From a bacterium (GTDB lineage Bacteria; Bacillota; Clostridia; Lachnospirales; Lachnospiraceae), in assembly GCA_022774325.1 (NCBI GenBank), contig JALFNN010000047.1, positions 62,001-126,000 of the forward strand: a stretch of 64,000 bases of DNA, in the 5' to 3' direction. The notes below the pieces were generated by a model, which was not told the origin of the DNA, searched no databases, and saw nothing but the letters and a program-made list of their open reading frames with translations. Made by a program: the position numbers and the translations under genes. This document shows, piece after piece, positions 29,258 through 37,949 of the stretch. Position 1 is the stretch's first letter. Each line of letters starts with the position of its first letter.

Positions 29258-30022
29258 ATGGAGAATGTTATCGAAGTACATAATCTGTATAAACTCTACC
29301 GCGTCGGAGACAGTGTGGTTCGTGCGCTGAATGGTGTTGACTTTGAGATCCATCAAGGTGAATTCTGTGCGATAGTCGGGACATCCGGATCCGGAAAATC
29401 CACACTTCTGAATATGCTGGCAGGACTTGAAAAGCCCACAAAGGGAGAAATCATCATAGGCGGTCAGCATATTGAAAAGCTAAAGGAAGACGAACTGGTC
29501 AGTTTCCGGCGGGATAATGTAGGATTTATCTTCCAGTCCTTTCACCTCATCGGTACAATGAATGCTCTGGAAAATGTGGCGCTGCCACTTACTTTCAGAG
29601 GGGAGGGAAGGACGAGTAGATTGAAAAAGGCAGATCAAATGCTGGAGCTGGTCAATCTGAAGAAACATAAGAAACATCTTCCGAACCAGATGTCGGGCGG
29701 ACAGCAGCAAAGAGTCGGGGTCGCCAGAGCACTGGTCGTGAACCCGAAGATCATATTTGCGGATGAACCGACAGGCAATCTGGATTCGCACACCTCCGAA
29801 GAGGTGATGAAGCTGATGCAGGATGTGGTACGCAAACAGAACAAAACCCTGGTTATGGTTACGCATGACGATCATCTTGCCACTTATGCGGACAGAGTCT
29901 TTCACATTATAGATGGAGAAATTGTACGAATCGAGGATAACAGAGGCAGGAAAGAGGCACTTCAGACGCTGAAGGAAGAGAAGAAAGAGAAAAAAGCAGA
30001 AAACAAGGAGCAGAGAGTATGA
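29258..30022 (+). CDS. ABC transporter ATP-binding protein (MacB/LolD type)
   Basis: 254 aa. Walker A GTSGSGKST, signature [15 protein letters not shown], Walker B IIFADEPTGNLDS and switch His in MVTHDDHLA. The Q-loop region FIFQSFHLIGTMNALENVALPL marks the MacB/LolD subclass, which drives mechanotransmission rather than ordinary substrate translocation. A Lys/Glu tail of 25 residues is unusual. The stop overlaps the next start. First gene of a three-gene operon. Confidence 0.93.
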   Translation: MENVIEVHNLYKLYRVGDSVVRALNGVDFEIHQGEFCAIVGTSGSGKSTLLNMLAGLEKPTKGEIIIGGQHIEKLKEDELVSFRRDNVGFIFQSFHLIGTMNALENVALPLTFRGEGRTSRLKKADQMLELVNLKKHKKHLPNQMSGGQQQRVGVARALVVNPKIIFADEPTGNLDSHTSEEVMKLMQDVVRKQNKTLVMVTHDDHLATYADRVFHIIDGEIVRIEDNRGRKEALQTLKEEKKEKKAENKEQRV

Positions 30023-31575
30023 AAAAATTGAGAAAACTGGGAGCAATCATGATTTGCCTGGCAGTTCTGATGGGAGTGGTGCCGGCAATTCCGGCAAGAG
30101 CGGAAGAAACTTCTGTGGGGATTCCCATGCTGAGCGTGCAGGCAGCCGATAATACGATTTTAAGTTATAAGTATTCGGAAACGAAGAAACTGAAACTGAC
30201 TGCCCAGAATACGGGAGGTGTGAATCTGAAAAATATACGGATTACACCAAGGGTCAGTGAAAAGATTGAAGAATGGCCGTTTGAGATTGAGAACAAAGAT
30301 TATACTTATGGTATCGATCATATGGAACCGGGTGAGAAACTGACGGTAGAATTTGAGTTCACTGCCCGTGAAAATGTCAGCCTTACATATTATAAACTGC
30401 CGTTTGACTTTACGGCAGAAGCGGATGATGAATCCGGCAGAAAAATTGACGGCGAATATGGAATTTATGTAAAGACGATTGCGAAGGAAGAAGAAAAATC
30501 ACAGGACAATCAGTCCGGTCAGAATAATCAGGGCGGACAGACGACACAGGAACCGTCCGGAAATACTGGAACGAGCGTTGACGACCTTCCAACAAACTAT
30601 GGGGATGCAGGCGGTATCACAAATATAGACGGAGGATCCTCCGGAGGCGGAAACGTATCAACTCCGCGTGTGATCGTGACCGGATTTTCAACGAATCCGG
30701 CAGAAGTGAAGGCAGGAAGCGATTTCCGCCTGACGATTCATTTGAAAAATACTTCCAAGAAGACGGCGGTCAGTAATATGCTGTTTGATTTGAGTTCACC
30801 TACAGAGGGAAGTGATGAGACGGCTTCCCCGGCATTTCTCCCATCTTCCGGTTCCAGTTCCATTTATCTGGAGAAGATCAAGGCAAACGGAACACAGGAT
30901 ATTTCGATTGAACTGAATGCAAAATCAGATCTGGTACAGAAACCGTATAGTGTGGAAATATCGATGAAATATGAAGATTCGGAAGGCGGACAGTACGAGA
31001 GTATGTCTTCGGTTTCTATTCCGGTCAAGCAGGATGCAAGATTTGAATTCAGTGAGTTCGAGATCAATCCGGCAACGATTTCTGTCGGGGAAGAAGCCAA
31101 CATTATGTGTGAGCTGTATAACCTCGGAAGAGTCAAATTATACAACGTGAAAGCAAGGTTTGAAGGAAACGGTATTAAGACGGAAGAAATTTTTGTGGGA
31201 AATGTAGAATCCGGAGCAACGGCGAGTATCGACGGAATGTTGCTGGCGGAAGAGGCGACAGCCGGTCCGGAGACGATGAAAATGATACTGAGCTATGAAG
31301 ATGAATCCGGAAATGTGACGGAATCCGAGAAAGAGTTTCAGCTTGAGATTATGGAAGCAATCATGGATGATATGAACATGGACGATACCATGATGGAAGA
31401 ATCGAAATCGTCTCTTCCAATCATACCGATTATTGTAGGACTTTTGATCATTGCGGCGGTGGTTGTAGGAATAATGATCATGAAAAAGAAGAAAAAACGC
31501 AGACTGGAAGAAGAGGAGGAAGGCTTAGTCGATGAGTATCATAGACTTATTGAGGATGAGCATCGGGAATCTTAA
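30019..31575 (+). CDS. Secreted, membrane-anchored CARDB/S-layer-like protein
   Basis: 518 aa. Signal peptide (residues 1-30, ending IPARAEE), an N-terminal Ig-like domain, a Gln/Asn/Gly-rich linker (about 155-215), two further CARDB-like beta domains (VTGFSTNPAEVKAGSDFRLTIHLKN and FEINPATISVGEEANIMCELYN starts), then one membrane segment (about 470-492) and a basic KKKKKRR stop-transfer. Resembles COG1361 proteins. It sits between the ATPase and the FtsX-type permease, so it is probably the extracytoplasmic partner of the transporter. Confidence 0.8.
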   Translation: MKKLRKLGAIMICLAVLMGVVPAIPARAEETSVGIPMLSVQAADNTILSYKYSETKKLKLTAQNTGGVNLKNIRITPRVSEKIEEWPFEIENKDYTYGIDHMEPGEKLTVEFEFTARENVSLTYYKLPFDFTAEADDESGRKIDGEYGIYVKTIAKEEEKSQDNQSGQNNQGGQTTQEPSGNTGTSVDDLPTNYGDAGGITNIDGGSSGGGNVSTPRVIVTGFSTNPAEVKAGSDFRLTIHLKNTSKKTAVSNMLFDLSSPTEGSDETASPAFLPSSGSSSIYLEKIKANGTQDISIELNAKSDLVQKPYSVEISMKYEDSEGGQYESMSSVSIPVKQDARFEFSEFEINPATISVGEEANIMCELYNLGRVKLYNVKARFEGNGIKTEEIFVGNVESGATASIDGMLLAEEATAGPETMKMILSYEDESGNVTESEKEFQLEIMEAIMDDMNMDDTMMEESKSSLPIIPIIVGLLIIAAVVVGIMIMKKKKKRRLEEEEEGLVDEYHRLIEDEHRES

Positions 31576-32908
31576 GAGGCGGAAGCTCCGGACATTTCTG
31601 ACAGTTCTGGGCGTGATTATCGGTACAGCCTCTATCGTTGTTATGATTTCTCTGGGGATGGGACTTCAGCGTTCGCTGTATGAAGAGGTAGAACAGTCGG
31701 GTGGTCTTACGATGCTCACGGTTACCGGAAAAAGCGCCGGTGATGCCATGACGTATTATGGCGGTGAAGAAGATGATACGACCAAGTACATTACCGATGA
31801 TACAATCAAGGAAATTGCGGGTGTGGAACATGTAACCCTTGCTGCGCCGGTCTATGAGATGAGTGCCTATGCGTTAAAGGGAAAATACATGGGCTATATC
31901 AATCTGATCGGAACCACCAAAGAAGCAATGGAAGCACAGAATATGCCTCTGAAGGAAGGCGGAAGCTTTCCGAAGGAGGGAGGCAATGTATTGGAGCTGG
32001 TCTATGGAAACGGTGTACTGATGCAGTTTTATGACAAAAACGGAGGAAGCGGATACTGGGAAACAGGTGAGCTTCCGGATATTGATCTGGAGAAGGATTC
32101 ACTGTTCCTGATTCTGGATGTGCAGTCATATGATGATATGAGGTACGGTGATGGTTCGTCCGGAACTACGCATACTGCAAAAAAGCATGTCGTCAAGGCA
32201 AGTGGTGTGGTGGATGGAGACGTGGAAACATATACACCATTTTACTATAGTGCTTATTGTGATGTGACAACGTTGAAAAATATGTTGAAAAAAGAGTTTT
32301 CCGGAAGAGTGATTCCGGGGCAGCCATCAACAAAGACGGGTAAGCCATATAAATTCTTTGCTTACTCTTCTGCCAGAGTGAAAGTGGATGATCTGGATCA
32401 TGTAGAAGAGGTTTCCAATACGCTTCGGGAACTGGGATACAATGTAGACAGCAACATCGAATATATGGAGAGTATGAAGAAACAGTTCGCTATTGTTCAG
32501 GCGGTTCTTGGGGGAATCGGAGCGGTATCTCTGCTGGTCGCAGCAATCGGAATTGCCAATACAATGATGATGTCTATCTACGAACGCACAAAAGAAATCG
32601 GTGTATTTAAGGTTCTGGGCTGCAGCTTAAAGAATATCAAGCAGCTCTTCCTTCTGGAGGCAGCATTCATCGGTTTCCTTGGAGGAGTGATCGGAAATAT
32701 ATTAAGCTTCGCAATATCCGGTGTGATCAACTTTGTTGTAGGAAGTGCCGGAGATGCGATGGGAATGAGTAGCGGAATCTCTTATATTCCGCCCTGGCTG
32801 GCACTTGCATCTATAGGATTTGCGGTACTGGTCGGAATGGTAGCGGGGTATTTCCCTGCACTAAGGGCAATGCGGTTAAGCCCGCTGGCGGCTATTAGAA
32901 ATGAGTAA
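31532..32908 (+). CDS. FtsX/MacB-type ABC permease
   Basis: 458 aa. First membrane segment after NLKRRKLRTFLTVLGVIIG, a large extracellular MacB periplasmic core-like domain (residues about 50-310), then three membrane segments near 325-450 including IANTMMMSIYERTKEIGVFKVLG, the typical FtsX signature. It overlaps the CARDB gene by 44 bases. With the ATPase it should form a type VII ABC complex for lipoprotein, peptide or drug handling or for envelope signalling. Confidence 0.9.
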   Translation: MSIIDLLRMSIGNLKRRKLRTFLTVLGVIIGTASIVVMISLGMGLQRSLYEEVEQSGGLTMLTVTGKSAGDAMTYYGGEEDDTTKYITDDTIKEIAGVEHVTLAAPVYEMSAYALKGKYMGYINLIGTTKEAMEAQNMPLKEGGSFPKEGGNVLELVYGNGVLMQFYDKNGGSGYWETGELPDIDLEKDSLFLILDVQSYDDMRYGDGSSGTTHTAKKHVVKASGVVDGDVETYTPFYYSAYCDVTTLKNMLKKEFSGRVIPGQPSTKTGKPYKFFAYSSARVKVDDLDHVEEVSNTLRELGYNVDSNIEYMESMKKQFAIVQAVLGGIGAVSLLVAAIGIANTMMMSIYERTKEIGVFKVLGCSLKNIKQLFLLEAAFIGFLGGVIGNILSFAISGVINFVVGSAGDAMGMSSGISYIPPWLALASIGFAVLVGMVAGYFPALRAMRLSPLAAIRNE

Positions 32909-32912
32909 ATAA

Positions 32913-32958
32913 GAGGGCATCGATCAATCATCAAATTAGATGATTGATCGATGCCCTC
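32913..32958. terminator. 20-bp perfect hairpin after the ABC operon
   Basis: Left arm 32913-32932 and right arm 32939-32958 pair without a mismatch around a 6-base loop (AAATTA). No clear U-tract on either strand. It lies between the ABC operon and the convergent transposase remnant and may serve both. Confidence 0.6.
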
Positions 32959-32959
32959 G

Positions 32960-33275
32960 CTCTATATGTGCAAAAATCCGGAAGGAATCTCTTGATTGGT
33001 TGTTTCATGATATCCCATATTTTCACGTTTGCTGATATTCTGCTTGAAACTGCGTTTTTCCATTTTTCATAGGTCTGAGGTTTAATATACGGTTTTTGTT
33101 TCTGCTCCCGCAGGTATGTATAACCCTCTTCGCTTTCATAACCGGAATCCGCTGCAACAATATATTCGCTGTCTACACCGATCTGCACGTTATATCCTGG
33201 TTTTAACTGGGCGTTTCTCATGTGATTGTCTTTCATATGCATGAACGTAGCATCCGGGTCTGTTTTACAACGGCC
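32960..33275 (-). pseudogene. IS1182-type transposase remnant
   Basis: On the minus strand TDPDATFMHMKDNHMRNAQLKPGYNVQ then VDSEYIVAAD matches the catalytic-core region of IS1182/IS5-group transposases. A segment of roughly 45 residues is missing before DSGYESEEGYTYLREQ, and after IKPQTYEKW the frame shifts: SFKQNISKRENMGYHETT continues in the next frame. Neither N-terminal part nor IS ends are visible. Confidence 0.8.
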
Positions 33276-33278
33276 CCC

Positions 33279-33542
33279 TTATTCTTCAATCACATGAATC
33301 TCCAAATAATCAAAATCAATAGAATCCACAAAATTATCCTGATAAAATCGTGCCTTTGCATGCCGCTTAAATTCATTTATCGTAGAATCCAGCCAGATCG
33401 GCTTGCTGAGATCAAATTCATAACAGACCTCGTCCAATGCACGAAAAATCTTATGTGTTCTTGTATCATCGCTGTCGTCACAGATGGTAGTATCTCTTAA
33501 CATACGGTTATCTTTAAATTCTTTCGCCCATAATCGGAACAT
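33279..33542 (-). CDS. Conserved small protein of unknown function (87 aa)
   Basis: Minus-strand gene with AAGGAGTG eight bases before ATG 33542 (a GTG at 33545 is too close). Product begins MFRLWAKEFKDNRML and contains ALDEVCYEFDLSKPIWL, HAKARFYQDNFVDSIDFDYLEIHVIEE; I recall this as a stand-alone Firmicute small protein, not part of the transposase. It is intact while the neighbouring transposase is broken. No function known. Confidence 0.7.
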   Translation of the reverse strand: MFRLWAKEFKDNRMLRDTTICDDSDDTRTHKIFRALDEVCYEFDLSKPIWLDSTINEFKRHAKARFYQDNFVDSIDFDYLEIHVIEE

Positions 33543-33675
33543 CACTTACACTCCTTATCAATCAATCTTTTCTCAGTATATCGAATTCAAAAGAGAAAGT
33601 AAATCCTTTCATAATGGAAATATTTTGTGTAAAATAGAATAGTTATAAAGTAAGAAAGCGCGGTGGACAAATTGC

Positions 33676-34494
33676 ATGAGACAGATTATAAATAGGCTGG
33701 AAAAAAGATTAGGCAAAAAGAATGTACAGATATTGATCGCAATACTGGTGATGGCATTGGTATGCGGAGCTATGCTTTTAGAACAGAAGATTCTGAATAG
33801 GTTCGACAACAAAGTGAAAATACAGCAGACAGAAAAGTTTGAATGTACGCCGGAGAAAGAAGACGAAAGGGTTGGAACAGAAGAAAACAGTGTGGCAGAG
33901 ACGGGGGGCAGTGAGGCGGAAGCGATAGAGGCGTCGATTGTTCCCGGACAGTATCCGATCATGGGGGAAAGCAGCATCCAGACCTGGCAGATGGTGGAAT
34001 ACTTTGAAGAGAGTGGAGAAAGCTATCCGGCGGATGCGCTTGCCAAGGGAGGAGCTCCCGATATCGAGACGTTTTGCCGGATATATTATGAAGAAGCGGT
34101 TCAGGAAGGAGTAAGGCCAGAGGTTGCATTTGCACAGACAATGAAAGAGACAGGATGGCTTCAATATGGTGGTGATGCGAAGATCACGCAATATAATTTT
34201 GCAGGGATCGGTACAACAGGCGGAGGCGTTCCGGGAAATAGTTATCCGGATGTGCGTACGGGAGTCAGAGCCCAGATCCAGCATTTGAAAGCATATGCGA
34301 CAACAGAAGCGTTGGCTGAAGAATGTGTCGATGATCGTTATGATTATGTGACGAAGGGATGTGCGCCTTATGTAGAATGGCTGGGGCAAAAAGAGAATCC
34401 GCAGGGATATGGATGGGCGACCGGTGAAAACTATGGTTACGATATTGTGGAAATGATCCATGATATGTGGAATACGAAAATTTTTATTAAATAA
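33676..34494 (+). CDS. Membrane-anchored glucosaminidase-domain protein
   Basis: 272 aa. One N-terminal membrane anchor (residues about 18-37), an acidic linker, and a C-terminal lysozyme-like glucosaminidase domain (about 125-265) with FCRIYYEEAVQEGVRPEVAFAQTMKETGWLQYGG, where the Glu of KETGWL is the expected catalytic acid, and NFAGIGTTG. Likely cleaves peptidoglycan glycan strands. A TAAAAT box lies at 33630-33635. Monocistronic. Confidence 0.85.
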   Translation: MRQIINRLEKRLGKKNVQILIAILVMALVCGAMLLEQKILNRFDNKVKIQQTEKFECTPEKEDERVGTEENSVAETGGSEAEAIEASIVPGQYPIMGESSIQTWQMVEYFEESGESYPADALAKGGAPDIETFCRIYYEEAVQEGVRPEVAFAQTMKETGWLQYGGDAKITQYNFAGIGTTGGGVPGNSYPDVRTGVRAQIQHLKAYATTEALAEECVDDRYDYVTKGCAPYVEWLGQKENPQGYGWATGENYGYDIVEMIHDMWNTKIFIK

Positions 34495-34630
34495 CTCTCA
34501 AAGCAATGCAGAGGGAAGTCAGAGTATGATACAATATGCATAGAGATGTCTCGCACGTTAAATATTCATGATGATAGGCGAAAGGACGCTCTCGAATAAA
34601 AGAATTATGTGTTAAGGGGGCTAAGTGAAG

Positions 34631-35143
34631 ATGAAGAAATTACTGGTTGTCGTTGATATGCAGAAGGATTTCGTTGATGGCAGTCTCGGGACACCGGAGG
34701 CCGTGGAAATCGTACCGGGCGTAGTGGAAAAAGTGAAAGATGCGAAAGAAGAAGAGACGGATATCGTATTTACCAGAGATACACACGGAGAAGATTATCT
34801 AAAGACACAGGAAGGAAGAAAGCTTCCGGTTGTACATTGTGTAGAAGGAACTCCGGGATGGGAGATCCTTGGGGCTTTGAAACCATATGCCGAGAAGGTA
34901 ATCGACAAGCCTACATTTGGAAGTACACAGCTTGCACATTTTGCAGCACAGAGAAAATATACGGACATCGAATTGGTAGGGCTTTGCACGGATATTTGTG
35001 TTGTGTCCAATGCGTTGCTCTTGAAAGCAGCATTGCCGGAGGCAAATATCAGCGTAGATGCATCCTGCTGTGCAGGGGTTACACCGGAAAGTCATAAGGC
35101 AGCTTTAGAAACGATGAAAATGTGTCAGATTGATATTCTATAA
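34631..35143 (+). CDS. Isochorismatase-fold cysteine hydrolase (nicotinamidase-like)
   Basis: 170 aa. VVVDMQKDFVDGSLG supplies the catalytic Asp, the Lys lies before LPVVHC, and VGLCTDICVVSNALLLKAALPE carries the nucleophilic Cys. This set is typical of nicotinamidase PncA-like enzymes, which deamidate nicotinamide for NAD salvage. The start could also be GTG 34625; GGGGG (34616-34620) favours ATG 34631. TACAAT at 34530-34535 is a likely -10 box. Confidence 0.85.
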   Translation: MKKLLVVVDMQKDFVDGSLGTPEAVEIVPGVVEKVKDAKEEETDIVFTRDTHGEDYLKTQEGRKLPVVHCVEGTPGWEILGALKPYAEKVIDKPTFGSTQLAHFAAQRKYTDIELVGLCTDICVVSNALLLKAALPEANISVDASCCAGVTPESHKAALETMKMCQIDIL

Positions 35144-35233
35144 TGTATTTTGGATTTCGGGGTTATATGAAAAGAGGGGAAATCCGCATGCATTATAGCA
35201 GAAAGAAGTATAAGAAGTAAAGGAGAGAACTAC

Positions 35234-35881
35234 ATGCAAGCAGCACTTAAGAATTATGACGATGTGGACAGTTGGAAGACCGTCATGTTTCTTTATAATG
35301 CCGCACTGAAGGAAGTTGGAACGAAGCTGGAAATATTGAATGACGAATTCCAGCATGTTCACAGCTACAATCCGATCGAACATATTAAGACCAGAATCAA
35401 GACACCGGAAAGTATTGTCAAGAAGCTGAAGCGGAACGGGCACGAGACTTCCATTGAGAATATGGTGCGATATGTCAATGATATTGCGGGAGTAAGGCTG
35501 ATCTGTTCGTTCACATCGGATATTTACCGCCTCGCGGAGATGATTGGGAAACAAAGTGACCTGAAAGTTTTATCCATTAAGGATTATATTAAGAATCCGA
35601 AGGAAAGCGGTTATAAAAGTTATCACATGCTGGTGTCTGTGCCGATTTTTCTTTCGGACAGTGTGGTGGATACGAAGGTTGAGATCCAGATCCGGACCAT
35701 AGCTATGGATTTCTGGGCAAGTCTGGAGCATAAAATCTACTATAAATTTGAAGGAAAGGCACCGGACTATATCAGTCAGGAATTACGGGAATGTGCGGAT
35801 ATGGTATCTGCACTGGATGATAAGATGCTTTCGCTGAATGAAGCAATCACCGCATTGGCTGGAGAACGCTATACTACCTGA
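35234..35881 (+). CDS. Small alarmone synthetase (RelQ/YjbM-like)
   Basis: 215 aa GTP pyrophosphokinase family protein making (p)ppGpp without a hydrolase domain. RIKTPESIVKKLKR, NDIAGVRLICSF, YIKNPKESGYKSYHMLV and EIQIRTIAMDFWASLEHKIYYK are the synthetase motifs. Length matches the tetrameric RelQ/SasB class; class assignment is inference. GGAGAG precedes the ATG. A GGATTTC/GAAATCC hairpin (35154-35186 area) lies upstream. Confidence 0.9.
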   Translation: MQAALKNYDDVDSWKTVMFLYNAALKEVGTKLEILNDEFQHVHSYNPIEHIKTRIKTPESIVKKLKRNGHETSIENMVRYVNDIAGVRLICSFTSDIYRLAEMIGKQSDLKVLSIKDYIKNPKESGYKSYHMLVSVPIFLSDSVVDTKVEIQIRTIAMDFWASLEHKIYYKFEGKAPDYISQELRECADMVSALDDKMLSLNEAITALAGERYTT

Positions 35882-35928
35882 AATGAATAAGAAATCTGCA
35901 GAGAGTTTTCCCGCAGAGTTATATATAG

Positions 35929-35966
35929 AAAGACATCCGACTAAAATACGGCCGGATGTCTTTTTG
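35929..35966 (+). terminator. Intrinsic terminator after the alarmone synthetase
   Basis: AAAGACATCCG (35929-35939) / CGGATGTCTTT (35953-35963) followed by TT. Separates this gene from the phosphate regulon. Confidence 0.9.
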
Positions 35967-36021
35967 TGCTGCCATGCATACGTCTAAAAAGATCCGGAGA
36001 CGCTTTTAAATCCCGGAAAAC

Positions 36022-36076
36022 TTTACAAACACTTTACATACTCTCCGTTTTGGATTTTACATTATTCCTATATGAT
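36022..36076 (+). promoter_or_regulatory. PHO boxes and promoter of the pst operon
   Basis: TTTACA at 36022-36027 and again at 36033-36038 (11-base period, 5-base gap) and a third at 36056-36061, two helical turns further. This is the direct-repeat format bound by Firmicute PhoP. A TATGAT -10 box (36071-36076) follows. A PhoP-like regulator is encoded at 40284. Confidence 0.75.
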
Positions 36077-36127
36077 ATCACCTGTAAAGAAAAAACAGGA
36101 ATAACCAAATGGAGGAAAGTGGTAATT

Positions 36128-37042
36128 ATGAAACTGAGAAAGTTATTAGCAATGACATTAGTAGTGGCAATGATCGGAGCTCTTGCAGCCGGATGTGGAA
36201 GCAAATCAGAAGAGACTGGAGCAGAAGGGGAAGGAGAACAGCAGACAGCAGAATGGGATGCTTCCAATGATATTACGGTAGTTTCCAGAGAAGACGGATC
36301 CGGTACAAGAGGAGCATTTATCGAACTTTTCGGAATCGAGCAGAAAGATGAAAACGGAAATAAGGTAGACCATACAACAGAGGATGCCAATATTACAAAC
36401 AGTACAGAAGTTATGATGTCAACCGTAGCAGGCAATGAATATGCAATCGGATATGTTTCACTGGGATCTCTCGGAGACAGCGTGAAAGCGGTGAAGATCG
36501 ACGGTGCGGAAGCAACAGAGGAAAACATCAAAGCCGGTACATACAAAGTATCAAGACCGTTTAACATTGCAACAAAAGATGAGATTTCAGACATCGCACA
36601 GGATTTCATCAATTTCATTCTGAGCGAAGAAGGACAGAAGGTTGTGTCTGAGAACGGATACATTTCACTTGATGATGTAAAACCATATGAATCAAACGGA
36701 GCAACCGGTAAAGTAGTTGTGGCAGGATCTTCTTCTGTAACACCGGTTATGGAGAAATTAAAAGAAGCATATCAGAAAGTAAATTCCGGAGCTGAAATTG
36801 AAATCAACCAGAGTGATTCTACAACCGGTATGACTTCCGCAATGAGCGGCATCTGCGACATCGGAATGGCATCCCGCGAACTGAAGGATGAAGAAGCACA
36901 GGAACTTACTTCTATCGTAATTGCGACAGACGGTATTGCAGTAATCGTAAATAATGACAGTCCGGTAGAGGAACTGACAAGTGATCAGGTGAAAGCAATC
37001 TTTACCGGTGAAACAGTTGCCTGGGATGAAATCGTTAAATAA
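36128..37042 (+). CDS. pstS: Phosphate-binding lipoprotein, lobes in permuted order
   Basis: 304 aa. Lipobox LAAGC with Cys23. The order of conserved segments is unusual: ITVVSREDGSGTRGAF (residues about 48-64) and the second-lobe region come first, and VAGSSSVTPVMEK (A199-K209), SDSTTGM, CDIGMASREL and VKAIFTGETVAWDEI come last. In E. coli-type PstS the SSS/GATFP and SGG parts come first and the R-x-DGSGT part second. All phosphate-contacting motifs are present, so the protein should work, as a circular permutant. GGAGG precedes ATG 36128; first gene of pstS-C-A-B-phoU. Confidence 0.93.
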   Translation: MKLRKLLAMTLVVAMIGALAAGCGSKSEETGAEGEGEQQTAEWDASNDITVVSREDGSGTRGAFIELFGIEQKDENGNKVDHTTEDANITNSTEVMMSTVAGNEYAIGYVSLGSLGDSVKAVKIDGAEATEENIKAGTYKVSRPFNIATKDEISDIAQDFINFILSEEGQKVVSENGYISLDDVKPYESNGATGKVVVAGSSSVTPVMEKLKEAYQKVNSGAEIEINQSDSTTGMTSAMSGICDIGMASRELKDEEAQELTSIVIATDGIAVIVNNDSPVEELTSDQVKAIFTGETVAWDEIVK

Positions 37043-37061
37043 ATAATATGAGGTACTTCAT

Positions 37062-37949
37062 ATGAATGCATGGAAAGAAAAACTCATGCAGGGTGTGTTC
37101 TTTATTGCCGCCTGCACTTCGGTGCTGGCGGTAGCACTCATTTGTGTATTTTTATTCATAAATGGTGTCCCTGCAATGAAAGAAATAGGATTTGTAAAAT
37201 TCCTGACAGGTACGGTATGGCGTCCGAATAATGACATATACGGAATTTTCCCGATGATCATGGGTAGCATTTACGTCACAGCCGGTGCAATCCTGATCGG
37301 TGTACCGATTGGAATTCTTACATCCGTGTTTATGGCAAAATATTGTCCGAAACAGATCTACCCGGTGCTTAAAGGCGCAACAGAACTTCTGGCAGGAATC
37401 CCTTCGGTCATTTATGGATTTTTTGGGCTTGTGGTCATGGTTCCGGCAATTCGGGAATTCGGGAAAACACTCAGACAGGCAGGAATTTTGCATAAGGGTG
37501 GAGACGGGAATTCGATCCTGACGGCATCTCTTCTGCTTGGAATGATGATTCTTCCGACGATTATCGGTGTGACGGAATCCAACATCCGCGCGGTTCCGTC
37601 ACAGTATTATGAAGGCTCTCTGGCGCTGGGAGCAACACACGAACAGAGCATTTTCAAGGTTGTGCTTCCGGCTGCGAAATCCGGTGTGATTGCCGGTGTA
37701 GTTCTGGGAATCGGACGCGCAATCGGTGAGACGATGGCAGTAATCATGATAGCCGGAAACCAGGCGCGTCTTCCGGAAAGTATTTTCGAAGGAGTACGAA
37801 CCATGACTGCAAATATCGTCCTGGAAATGGGATATGCGTCAGGACTTCACAGAGAAGCGCTGATTGCTACAGGCGTCGTGCTCTTTGTATTCATTCTGAT
37901 CATTAACTTCAGTGTAGCGTTATTGAACAGGAGGGGTGAGAATGAGTAA
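37062..37949 (+). CDS. pstC: Phosphate ABC transporter permease PstC
   Basis: 295 aa with six membrane segments. EAA-type loop GSLALGATHEQSIFKVVLPAAKSGVIAG and the later GIGRAIGETMAVIMIAGN are characteristic of PstC. Overlaps pstA by eight bases. Forms the inner-membrane channel with PstA. Confidence 0.95.
   Translation: MNAWKEKLMQGVFFIAACTSVLAVALICVFLFINGVPAMKEIGFVKFLTGTVWRPNNDIYGIFPMIMGSIYVTAGAILIGVPIGILTSVFMAKYCPKQIYPVLKGATELLAGIPSVIYGFFGLVVMVPAIREFGKTLRQAGILHKGGDGNSILTASLLLGMMILPTIIGVTESNIRAVPSQYYEGSLALGATHEQSIFKVVLPAAKSGVIAGVVLGIGRAIGETMAVIMIAGNQARLPESIFEGVRTMTANIVLEMGYASGLHREALIATGVVLFVFILIINFSVALLNRRGENE

Noticed and set aside
33279..33542. Treating the 87-aa gene as the N-terminus of the transposase
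   Set aside because: It ends with its own stop and resembles a stand-alone family; IS1182 N-termini look different.
35167..35220. 17-codon basic micro-ORF before the alarmone synthetase
   Set aside because: Too short to support; overlaps a GGATTTC/GAAATCC hairpin and has no conserved context.
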